Notes under the pieces: model-generated
Told to the model about the DNA's origin: nothing
The model's database searches: none
The model's input: the letters and a program-made list of their open reading frames with translations, nothing else
Made by a program: the position numbers and the translations under genes
Assembly (NCBI GenBank): GCA_027886175.1
Contig: JAJNNQ010000024.1
Location: 30,669,001-30,733,000, forward strand
DNA: 64,000 bases
Origin: Phylloscopus collybita
Lineage: Eukaryota > Chordata > Aves > Passeriformes > Phylloscopidae
Direction: 5' to 3'
Shown here: positions 1-10,644 of the stretch, piece by piece
Position numbering within the stretch: position 1 is the stretch's first letter
Layout of the letters: every line of letters starts with the position of its first letter

Positions 1-1377
1 TGTTTCCATCTGTACATCTTGAAGCACCTCAGTTCCAGGAGAGCAGTAAAGCTCAGGCACTGTACAAGGAAAGGTTGAAGGGCCATCAGCCTGAAGTCTT
101 ATCTTCATGAAATCCATAGGTGTACAGAGCACTGTTTGACCTTATTTAGCTCAAAGAAGGAAGAGAAGTACTAAAAGCATGGATTTTTAGATTCAAGTTT
201 CCGGTGTTGGCAGTTTGCAGAGAGTAGGACAAGGTGGTTTGTCCCAGAAATGGGAACCAGGTGAGTCAGTTACTGTACATGCTCAGTATCTATTTCTGAG
301 CCTAAGTTGCAGGTCAGCTAAACTCACATGTCATCTCTCAACACAAACTCCACTACCTCCAACACTCTTGCTTTTCTTAGAAAGTTTGTGCTGGTGACTA
401 AAAAGATTTTTATACAATTTGTCTTAACACTGAAATAAATGCTTCTAAGAAAGTGTTTGCTGATCTCTTTCAAAATTGATTGAATTATGATGACTGCCCA
501 TCATAATTTGACTGGAGCTGATATTTGCTTGCTCCTGATTTTTCTTCTGGTGAGACTGAGCTCTGACTCTATCTGAAGGAGTTAAACTCAGATGCAAGAA
601 TAATCAAATTGAACATTAGTACCAACTTAAAGAACTCTTTAGTAGAACGTCACCTCCCTCCAGCATGCAGCACAACCGTGTGTCCATGCTGGTAACTGTA
701 TCCAGAAACTGATTCAGATGATTTTTTTTTCTTGTCAGGCTAAATGAACAACCAAGGCAAGGAAATCATTAACTCCTTATGCTGTTCTTGGAATCAAAGG
801 TCCTGCATCATCAAGTAATGTCTCAGGTGTAAAGAGAAGGCATGTGAATGATTTTGAATGATGGCTTAGTTTTTCTGAGCTGCTGCATTAAAATAGATTT
901 TTCTGCAAGTATGCTGTTTAGCTCTTAGATATCTCTGCAGCTGAACAATATTCCAAAGAGTTAAACAGTGTTACACTGGAGTGGAGTGTGTGCTTATTTA
1001 TTTCCTTCTGTAGCAACTTGGACTGATGCAGTAAGCTTTATAAATTTTGGTGATTCCCAGACACCATGCCTCAAATTTCAGTGAAAGAAGGAAATCCACT
1101 AGAAAAAAATGAACCATGACTGAGAGAACAAGACCTTTGGCAAACTTTAAGGGGAGCGTGCACGAGGGATGTGATGGGCTCTGGGAGTGAAGCAGGGTGG
1201 GAATAGGCTGAGACAAGAAGACTCCAGAGGTATGCTGCAGGGTCAAGAAAAGAGAGGATAGTCTTCACAGGAGGAAAGCATGAGTCCTAAGCCTGGGGAA
1301 AAGAGAGAACTCTAACTGGAAATGTGAGAGGGCTTTCCAGGCACAGGTTTCAGTGTCTGTGTGGGATCAGCACTCAC
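1..1377. other. C1R intronic sequence at the left edge
   Basis: No splice-bounded open segment resembling the second half of CCP2 or the serine protease domain was found on the minus strand here. The stretch is therefore read as the intron after the last visible C1R exon (donor at 1376-1377). No repeat family was recognised in it. Confidence 0.6.
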
Positions 1378-1530
1378 CACCACCCGTTCCGGTGACGATG
1401 TGGTAATAGGGCTCATTGCACCGGTATGAGATCACTGACTGGTACTCGTTGTTTGCAGATTTGTTAATGTAGCTGAATACACCGTTGGTCAGGTTTTTAG
1501 GGCTGCCACAGTTCACAACTACAACGAAGG

Positions 1531-1561
<31 letters not shown>

Positions 1562-4500
1562 TGAATCAAAGACTGACTGAGTGCAAGTATGGGCCATTAT
1601 GTGACAGACCAGTTAGGACAGTGGGCAGAGCACTTGTCCCAAAATAGATCCCACACTGGGATCTTTTGCTTTTAATCATTGCAACATCATAGTGATTTTT
1701 GAGTGTTATTTTATGCATTTTTGTAAGGGACGAAAAACATCTGAACTTTTGCAAGCAGAAAAATCTGAACCAATGGTGGACCTCCACAGGTCCTTCCAGA
1801 CAGCACATCCATGAGGCTAAGGCATGGACAAAGAGAGTCAGAGAGGCTGAATTTCCCACATTCCTGGTGGAGGAAAGCCACAGCAGGGGGTGTTATTCCC
1901 ATTCTCAGGTCACTCACTTTCACAGCGGGGCATGGGTTGATGCCATGTGCCATCAGCCTGGCAGACAGCTGTGAAGGACATCAGCTTTTGGTCACCCTAC
2001 ATGAAAGAGAAAAACATCTGTTGGTTGTACAGAGCCTTTAATTCCTCCCCCACATTAAAATATTATTCTGTGTGCCCATCTTTTCACTTCTGTCCAATAT
2101 TTGTCCCTCTGCAGTCTGTTCCAGTTGCCATCTCCTCCTGCCTTCCCTCCATCCCGTGTTTGCCACAGGCTACACATTCTTCATAGCAGGCCAAGACACC
2201 AGCAGCCAGCAACTATAAAACCAAGATGATCAGAGGTACTACCCAGCCCTGGCAATAGGGAAGCAGGTAGCATCTTCTGCTTTCATCTTCTGATTTCATA
2301 TCCTTCCAAAGAGGTGTTCTTGTTTACCAACTCTTCCTGGGATCTTTGTCTTTAGTTTTCTACCAGGACTTCATGAAAGAGAAACTGCACAAGGAAGAGA
2401 GCTAGGAAAAGAGAAACCACTGGAAGAAAGCTGAGAGAAGCAAAGAAGAAACAGAAATTACAAGAGCATTTGCCATGAGAGAAATCTCCAAAGGAAGATT
2501 AATGGCAAAGTGAAAGACACAAACTGAAGACAAAACAGAATACGGCTGAAGGGAATGGAGAAGGGATCTCACCTTCATCAGGTTATACCCAGTCTTGCAG
2601 CTGACAACAAAATAGTCCTGAAACTGATACACAGGCTGCAGGTCCCTGATGATGGTAAACTGATCCAGTGGGACAGGCTGTGGGCACCGTATTTCTGTTA
2701 GAGAGTGGGACAGATTAAGCTGGGATTAGCAAACACTGTCAACAGGCTGTAGTAGTCTCTGGGGGAGAAATCTCTTACTCTCTGAGGTGTAGTGGATCTT
2801 CCAGCCACGGCTGAACCCTGACTCATCTGTCAGGAAGAGTATGTCCACCTCATTGCTGTTGGTTTCAATGATGCCTGGTGGTTCCCTGCCACAGAATTCA
2901 CCAATCTCTCTCCCTCGTGCTTGGATCTGAGGAGGAAAACATGTATCACAGGGACAGAAATGCCTCTCTGCCATTGTATGCCTGTTTCAACCCAGACCAA
3001 GTTTACCAGAGTGCCTGTGATGGTGAATAGGGCTGGTTGTCATCTTTGCTGATGCCTTCACTGACAGATCAGAACAACAGACTGACCTACCACAAACTCT
3101 GCTTCTCCCTTATCTGGGGATCAGAGCCATCAACCCCTGAGATTAAATCAAAGAGAAATTAAACTGCAAGAAGAATGGGGTTTCTTTTCTTCACTCACAG
3201 TGGCCTATGACCCAGTGGCTCTGACCTCAGGACAGTGATAATTAAATGCACTGAGGGAGAGACAGGGGCTCAGTCCTTCGTGCTGGGGCGTTCTGCTTGT
3301 ACTGATTCCATATTTCTCATCTGAATAGTGGTGTCCCCATGACTCCTGTCCAGGTCTGGCAGCAGGGTTGGGAGGAGCGTTTGCTAATCTCAGTACCTTG
3401 AGCTGGTCATAAGGACAGTGGACTTGCTGGTGATCATCAATCTCAAAGGGTTCCAAGAACTTGAGGGAGATCGACAGGCCTTCCTGCAGACGGATGCTGT
3501 AGTTACACCGGAGGTATTCGGGGTAGGGCTGGGGGTACTCGGGGCTGCTCAGGTACCCAGATGCCTCCGTGAACAACTCACTGCTGCACTCCACTGGTGA
3601 TGAGGAAGAAAGGAGTGGTCACATCCTGGGGCTGTGCCTGCCGCCCCATCATCTGCTTCCTAAGACACTTAGCCCACGCTTCCTGCATGAAGGGCTCCTT
3701 CTCTGGGACCCTCTGATCTTTTAAAATTTCTCTTTACCTTTGCAGGAGTGGTGGTCACTCTGAAGCTGGTAGCCAATCCGGCAAGAACAGAAGTAGCCAC
3801 CCACATAGTTGTGACAGAAGTGCTGGCACTGAGGCCTTTCATCATTCTCAGCAGCATTGTTAGGGTCACACTCATCCAGATCTGAAGACACAGGAAGTGA
3901 AGGGGTAAGGGGAGGAAAGTATTAAATCTCCCTGCTCTACACTGACAGTACTTAGAGATCCATATCCTTGCCTAAAGCTTGTCTTTATTTGCCTGGCAAG
4001 GAGGGAAATTGGTGGGAACCACACAGGCTTTTCCTTCTGCCTGCCGAGGGCATTTCCTACTCACCCACAGCTCTGTAATACGCCAGGAAGCCCCTGTAGG
4101 GAATCACTGTGCCGTTGTCTTCATTGGAGAAATCAGAGCGAAACTCGAGGTGCATCCTGTTCCCCTTAGATACAAACTCCTTTCTTCCCGGGTGATTGCC
4201 TGTGGTTGACCCAAGCCGGCCACAATATCGGCCCAAGTCCTTCTTGTCTGCTTTGATCTGTCAAAGTTAAGGTGAAATCAGTGTAGCCTCACAAGATTGA
4301 GTCTGCTCCACGCACTGATATTGCCCAACCATGAGCTGTCAGTGCTTGCTCCTCCCATTCCTATCTTTAACTCCTTCCCTTTCCTTTGTGGGAAGCAGCA
4401 GAGGAGGGCTGGTGGATGAAGAGCCATAGTGCGTGGTGGCCACTGGATTGTCACCTCCAGGCACCCCTTGGCCCGGGTGTCTGTGCACCTACCTTGACAT

Positions 4501-5429
4501 AGTCATAGTAGCAGGACTCAGATGGCTCCAGGTCAAAGTATTTGAAGGTCAGCTTCACCACATAGCCTTTGGGGACCTGGAGATCCCAGCTGCTGATGTT
4601 ATTGTTGGGATATGGCTTGGGATAACTAGGGGATCTGACCTCCCCAAAAAGGGGAGAACCTCTTGGGACCGGACTGGAACCGATCACTCCAAAAAAGAGG
4701 AAGGCCCACGGGAGACAAGGGACATGCCTGTGAACACAATAAATAAACTATGACATTGCATAAAATTAGGTCGTTCAAAGTCAGGGGAGACTTCACAACT
4801 GACTTGTGTACTGTCTAAAGGAATGCAAACACAGGAGGCCTAGCTGCAGGACCAACTCCTGGCTTGGATCACTCAGGAACAAGAAGGGCAGCTGAAATGA
4901 AGATACCAGCACTAACAAGGCTCCAGTAAGCTATTGTAGTAGCCTCTACAGAGAAATTCATCAACCCAGGACGCAGTGTGAAGTAGCATGTGTGAATTCC
5001 CTGAGTAAGGTCTGCATGTTCGCAGAATTTGTAGGGCTGATTCTTACAGAACCAGGAGAAGTTTGGTCCCCCATGACCCTGGGCCAGCGGGTTGCTTCAG
5101 GTTATCGCTAGTTTAGGATCCTTGGCCAGGATCTGAAGATCTCAAGTTCGGTTTGCCACGGAGCAATCCTGCTACTGTCTCCTGGGCAGCCCTCTACCCA
5201 GTCATTCCTCCATCCCTGATTTCCAAAAGCTGGCACTCACATTTTCTTTTCTCTCATTCTGCCCATCTCCCCTCTTGCCCTCTGTGCTCCTCGGAAACAA
5301 GCTCACTGCCCCAGAGCAGCAGCTTAGCCCCATTGTCCTATTCTCCTCCCTGGAAGCGCCTACCCCGCACGACCCCCCTCCCTTCCCCAAGGCTGTGCCG
5401 GTCCTCCTGCCCCGAGCCCCGACTCACAT
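1378..5429 (-). CDS. C1R: Complement C1r (partial; 3' exons lie left of the window)
   Basis: C1r is the secreted serine protease of the C1 complex that autoactivates and cleaves C1s. Coding pieces in transcript order: 5429-5428, 4727-4493, 4257-4065, 3881-3738, 3593-3397, 2926-2779, 2694-2573, 1996-1918, 1518-1378. The frame is continuous through all of them (420 codons). They encode a hydrophobic signal peptide, CUB1 (FGEV...FDLEPSESCYYDYVK), a calcium-binding EGF module with the CxNx4YxCxC Asn-hydroxylation consensus (CHNYVGGYFCSC), CUB2 (ECSSELFTEASGY, DIDDHQQVHCPYDQL-like), CCP1 and the first part of CCP2. The CUB2 and CCP wording is much closer to C1R than to C1S or the MASPs. The rest of CCP2 and the chymotrypsin-like domain are not visible in 1-1377 and must lie off-window. 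The ATG is split by intron 1 (AT at 5429-5428, G at 4727), reading MHVPCLPWAFLFFGV. The 5'UTR extends upward from 5430 in CpG-rich sequence. Identity is near certain; the start is inferred. Confidence 0.93.
1531..1554 (+). repeat. A24 homopolymer (T24 on the C1R sense strand)
   Basis: An uninterrupted run of 24 A lies 12 bases upstream, in C1R orientation, of the acceptor of the exon ending at 1518. On the sense strand it forms the polypyrimidine tract of that acceptor. Confidence 0.9.
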
Positions 5430-5720
5430 CTCCGTGCGCTCGCCCGCCGCTGCCCGCGCTGCCCGGCGGAGCTCGGAGCGGGGAGCGGGGGGCGGGCGGG
5501 ACGGGGGAGGAGGAGGAGGGAGCGAGGGAGGGAGGCAGGAGCGGGGAATAGAAAGCTGGACTGCGAACAGCCTGGCGTCGAACCAGGTCCCAGCGCCGCC
5601 TCTGCTGCCCTCTGCTGCCGAGCGCCCCGGCCCCGCTCCGCGAACACGGACACGCCAGTGCCCGGGGCTGCCCCGGGATGGCCACGCAGAGCCGAGCTAC
5701 CTCCTCTGGCCCAGGAGGCA
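5430..5720 (-). promoter_or_regulatory. CpG-rich C1R promoter and 5'UTR exon
   Basis: The block is rich in CpG and G/C runs, directly upstream of the C1R exon 1 donor (GTGAGT on the minus strand at 5427-5422). No TATA box is evident. The transcription start cannot be placed from sequence alone. Confidence 0.5.
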
Positions 5721-6530
5721 GGAAAACGATTGCCAGAGATCCCTCCGAGGGCTTGGTTTGCCATCCAGAAGCTGTTCCGAGTCCGTTCCCACCGAAAAAG
5801 TCCGCCTAGGATGTCCCCCCCTCAACCCAAAATCCTCCGGTTTTCTGGTATAGAAAGATAAAAAAATTTATAGTCTTCACAAATTAATTCAAACTTTGAA
5901 AAATCAAGCTGTCAAAAAGATAAGTTTTCTCAATTCTGACCTGCTGAAGAGATCTTCTGAGATTTTTTTTGGGGGGAGGGTGGGAACTGGGATCATCTTC
6001 AAGAAAAGCAAGAAGCCTCAGGCACTTGAGTTACAGAGATATTAAGAAAAATGAAAAAGTCTACAGAATTAAAGGCAGTCTGAGAACAAATCCCTTTTCA
6101 AGGACCCCTCTTGATGTTTCTTCTGCAAGCATTTTTAGGAGAACCAAGATAGATAGATAAGGCCCTCTATTTAATGAGGAAACGAGAAATATAGCAACTT
6201 AAAAACTCCTTTCAGGCTTTTAACAACATAGTGCCCAAGACATATATTTGTGTCCCCAACTTTATGAAGTTTAAAATTTCTTGGCTGTCGGGCTTTGGTG
6301 TAAGAGATAAAACACCATTTTAGTGTTCTTCCTTAGAATTATGAGTGGCTTCAGAGAGGTTAAGAAGTGTCTCGCATTGAAATCAGAGGAAGCAATTCAC
6401 AGCCACAAAAACATGTTGAATGACGATGAAAAGAGTGTTAAAAAGAATGAAGAAAGCATCTTTGGGATATTTGTGGGAGTGTACTAGAGAACCTGCTCAT
6501 CAAACATCTTTGAATTATTATCCAAAAAAG

Positions 6531-6612
6531 ATACATATATATATATATACATATATATATGTGTGTATATATATTATATATATATACACATATATATATA
6601 AAGATATATACA
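6531..6612. repeat. AT-rich microsatellite with near-palindromic core
   Basis: Alternating TA, ATAC and GTGT blocks read almost the same on both strands around a TATTATA centre near 6574. The tract is low complexity and could extrude as a cruciform. Confidence 0.8.
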
Positions 6613-7319
6613 TCTGTGTATTTGTATGCCACATTAATAACAACACATGGCCCCACCTATATCAGATTTAAGATTAAACAGGGGACATTATCCCCGTACT
6701 TCCTGATGTCCAAGTATGTCCTCCGGATGATGAACACGCTTGGGCAGGCTCACTGCTGTGCTGTGCCATTCCAGAGTGGTTTCTTACTCAGAAACCACAC
6801 CTGGAAAGTAGCTGGGAAGTACTGGAAACTGCTCTTGGAGAGATCTGTTTTGAGCAGGTCACTGGGAAGAGCGCTCCCTGGCAAAGCGCGGACAGACAGA
6901 CGCCCCCGGGGATCATTTGTAGGGAAGCGGCTAACACCGCTGTGTCCTTGACAAGCAATCTGCTCTCCAGGGGGCACTTACTGGGAGTGTCCCGCGACAC
7001 TTTCAAAGCATATCCCCCGTGTCTTCATTTCCTTCTCCCGTCCCGAGAACATCATCTGGGGCAACAGGAGAGTGCTTCAGCTGGTGGAGCAGCGGTGGTT
7101 AGCTGGGGGCACACCCAACCCGAGCAGCCCACCTCTAACACACATCCCAGAGACGCGCCTGATTTGGACAGCACAGCTGCATCCTCAGTCCTGCTCCAGT
7201 GCTCCCACTGGTGGCGTTCCTCTTCTTCGTGTTAGGCTGGAGCCAAGAAATACCACGGTACCGGTTTTTTTCCTTGGAAGGACATACGTGCCCATCTTTG
7301 CATAGGGGCAGAATTCCTG

Positions 7320-7388
7320 TAGGACCATGGAATATATGTAGGACCACGGAACATATGTAGGACCATGGAACATATGCAGGACCACAGG
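7320..7388 (+). repeat. 19-bp tandem repeat, about 3.6 copies
   Basis: Units start at 7320, 7339, 7358 and 7377 (the last is partial). Consensus is TAGGACCATGGAACATATG with one or two substitutions per unit. Confidence 0.9.
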
Positions 7389-9784
7389 ATGCCAAAACTA
7401 GCACTTGTTTGCTGCCTGCTGGCCTCAGCTGCACTACAAGTGGCCTGGACAATAAAGACATATAGTATCAGAGCTAAGTAAACAAAAAAACCCTGCAGAT
7501 CTTCAGCACAGCCAAAGATGCCAACATCCTCTCATGAAGCAAGAACCCTGCTTTGAATACAGGGTTTTGTATTGCTTTTGTCTTGCAGGAGGTCACTGGA
7601 AAGAAATCTGTTCTACAGACTCAGAAACCGTGAAAATATCCTCTGGCATGTGGACTAGATCCTCTCATCCACAGAGAAGAAGGAGCTGGATACTTTGTCC
7701 TCCAGCCTGAACCAAGCAGGACAGAGAAGCACCTCTGCTTGGCCTCCTACAGCTACACCACCTACCCTACAGCACGGCAGGGCTGCAGACCCAGGCTCAC
7801 CTATAAACACTGAGGTGCTTTCCCAGGGCACTCTACCTTCAACCCCCTTGGTTTGACTGCCCAAAGTACCCAAAGGCTTGGTTTGAGCCTTCTGGGGACA
7901 CTGAAGGGACGCTGGGGACACTGCCATTGGGCTTGGCCCTCACACAATCAGGTCTGTGCTGTTCAGTGGCTCAGCACTCTTTCAGAAAAATCATGCCACT
8001 TCTGCAGCTCTGGCTGATAGGGAGAGGATAATCAAAACCAAAAGAATGTTCAGGACTCTAAGAGTGGGTCTTTCCCCTGGTATGAGATGGTGAGCAGCAG
8101 CATCTTGGCAGCCTGTTTCTGTGTTTTCTAAATCAAGTAGTAAAACCAAGTGTAATACCCTGAGGGGTACACAGTTCTGCAGCACCAGCCACTCACCTAT
8201 ATTACACCTCCTCCCACTTGTGTCCTTCCAATATCACAACTTTCTCCTGCTTTACAGTGGCATCCCCCCTTCCCATGGCCTCATGCCTCAGCAATGCAGT
8301 GCTGTTGGGTAAGGTCACCATCTGGCTGAGGCATCACACCTATAGCATGATTATGAAAGAAAAACCTGCATTATTAATGCTGGTAGTTACTACCTGAAGC
8401 CCTAGAATATGTTGCAGTACTATCCCCTATGATTATCATTAGTGTGGCCCACATCAAGTGAGAATGATGCTTATCTATGGTTCTGGCACCATCAGATGCT
8501 TCCTGAAGAAAAGGCTGTCTTGAATATATGATGGCTGGCAATGAGTCAGAAGCAATCTACTTGGCCTATCACCTCACAGGCTTACAGGAAAATTATGTGG
8601 ATGGCTGGCAGGCCAGTGGAAGAGTCTGACTGATCACCTGAAGGCAATAGTGTCTGCCACCCAACTAAGAATGCAGGCTCAGAAGAGGAGAGTTTGTACC
8701 AGCTTGCTGTGCAGGGCCTGAAATGAGCTGATTAGCTGTCGATCACACAGTCTGAAAGATACCAGCCTGGACATGGTGAGGTGGGCTTGGTGCTGGGCAT
8801 CAGAAGCAGCTCAGAGGGAGTTCTTGTGGCATGGAAGAGTGCAAAGAGGGCAACAGCAGAACCAGCTCCAGCCTTTTGCAACTTCATGACACAACAAAGA
8901 TCATGTAGAGGTTCTGTATGGTAGGAGTGATGGGTTGAGGTCTGGACAGAGCAGACATGCTGAGTGGCCTGGCTCTGACTGCTCACTGGGTTTGATTGTG
9001 GCTCTCAAATGGTGGATTGTGGATACTGACAGGGTGCTGCTGCCTCATATATCCTCAGATACAACTGTCAAGAGTCAGAGGTTGACACTATAGGCACAGC
9101 TGCAGCTCCCCTACCCTTTGCTTATCACATGTTCTGAAGAAATGCTTTTCTCACGGAACTCATCTTTGCAGTTCCCTGAAAAGAAGCTCTCCAGAAAACA
9201 CTATTTTTAAATGAGCTGCTGGCAGAAAAAAAATTGCACTTTTTCAGCTTATAAAGGGCTTACATTTTAAAAATCTGTCAATCTCTTGGTTCTCCGTGGT
9301 GTCAGTAGCTGCACATTTTTGTGTACCCTGCCCTTCAACCTTTTGTTGGGGGGCAACCACAAGCATTTTTCAGAAATCACTGCCTTTGGACTCGTGCTCA
9401 TCCCATCAGGTGTTGTAATTAAAGAACACTTCTCTTTGTGGCACTGAAAGGCTTGGCTTTTCAGGGGAGCTCACTCCCTTTGGTCCTGCCCCTTGGTCTC
9501 CGATTGCGGGTGGCTGTGAACCAGTGGAGCTACGATGGCTGTGAGCAGACCCTGCCAAAAATGCCAGAAGGAGTGTTGGAGCTACAGGTGGTGGCTGTGG
9601 TTTCTTACCCCAGGAAGAGATCCTGACCCTTCCTCACCCATGGGACCTTCTCAGGAATGCAGTGAACATGGGGCTGATTATCCAAGCCCTCACACTTCAC
9701 ACCCCAACATGAGAATCCGGAAGGAAGAAAGTTGAGTCTGAAGGACAAGTTGTTTCCTATCCATCCTACTTGAGGATCCCAAGA

Positions 9785-10160
9785 AACTGTGGCTGCCTCA
9801 TCCCTGAAGCGCTCAAGGTCAGGTTGGATGAAGCTTTAAGCAACTTGATCTAAGTGAAGTGTCACAGAATCACTTAGGTTGGAGAAGACCTCCAGAATCA
9901 TTAAATCCAACCTTTGACCGATCATCAACCTTTTCAACGAGACCATGGCAGTAAGTGCCACATCCAATCATTTTGTGAACACCTCTGCGGATGGTGACTC
10001 CACCACCTCCCTGGGTAGTCCATGTCAATGCTTGACAATGCTTTCCCTGAAGAAATTCTTCTTGAATTCCATGGCAGGGGGGAGGGAAAGGGGAGACCTG
10101 GAACTAAATGATCTTTAACATCCTTACAACTCAAACTATTCCGTGATTCTATGATCCCAC
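9785..10160 (+). mobile_element. CR1 LINE 3' fragment (plus), split by a second CR1
   Basis: 9785-9861 matches the CR1 tail in sense orientation (CTCAAGGTCAGGTTGGATG, then GAAGCTTTAAGCAACTTGATCTA). 10068-10160 resumes exactly where the consensus would continue (CCATGGCAGGGGG, AACTAAATGATCTTTAA, ending GTGATTCTATGA). The interruption at 9862-10067 is another CR1 in the opposite direction. Confidence 0.8.
9862..10067 (-). mobile_element. CR1 LINE 3' fragment (minus) nested in the plus-strand CR1
   Basis: It begins with the reverse complement of a CR1 terminus (TCACAGAATCACTTAGGTTGG) and continues with GACCTCCAGAATCATTAAATCC and GACTCCACCACCTCCCTGG, typical of a second CR1 subfamily. It sits inside an otherwise continuous CR1 tail, so it is the younger insertion. 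Confidence 0.8.
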
Positions 10161-10209
10161 GATCCTGGGAAGAAAGTAGCATTCCCAGAGGACCAGAGAA
10201 GACGGCAGA

Positions 10210-10620
10210 TGGTGGCTGCAGAAGAAGGAGCAGCCTGAGCTACCCTTGCCCACTCGACCACCGCCGCCCCCATCCCCGGAGGGCATCGCGGGGTTCGGCA
10301 CCGCGGTGGGGGCGGCAGGAGGAGCGCGGGAGCTGCGGGGGCCGGGCCGGCCGCGGGGCAGCCCCCGCCCCGCTCCTCCCCGACCGCTCTTATTCTGAAA
10401 GGAGCCTCGGCGCAGCCGGCGGCCCAGTGCCCTCCCCGCCCGGCCCATCCCGCTCCCCGCCTCCCGCTCCCCGCCGGCCCGGCCCAGCCGTGACCCCCGG
10501 CCGGCCCGGCCGCTGCTGGGCGGTGGGCGAGGCTCAAGAAAACACGCTGCTACAGGGGGGGCTCGGCTCGCTCGGGTCTTGTTTCTTTTTTCTTTCTAGC
10601 ACTGGGGAGCGCGGGTCCCG
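10210..10620. promoter_or_regulatory. CpG-rich block at the 3' end of RBP5
   Basis: A dense run of CpG and CCGGCC-type sequence lies immediately downstream of the RBP5 stop (10645 on the minus strand), with CR1 sequence on the far side. It is either GC-rich RBP5 3'UTR or an independent CpG-island promoter. The open frames across it are compositional. Confidence 0.45.
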
Positions 10621-10644
10621 TCCGGGCATCTCTGCGGGGAGAGC

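Larger units (their letters stand above)
5860..9780. other. C1R-RBP5 intergenic region, no gene recognised
   Basis: Open frames here are short and show no family resemblance or splice-supported continuity. The region contains an AT microsatellite near 6.55 kb and a 19-bp tandem repeat near 7.35 kb, listed separately. In human the C1R-like gene C1RL lies in the corresponding interval; nothing resembling a CUB or protease exon was found here. Confidence 0.5.

Noticed and set aside
5275..5861. Overlapping GC-rich open frames at the C1R 5' end
   Set aside because: Stop-poor because of base composition; no domain, no splice support beyond the C1R non-coding exon.
6438..6671. Ile/Tyr-rich open frames at 6.4-6.7 kb
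   Set aside because: Translation of the AT microsatellite.
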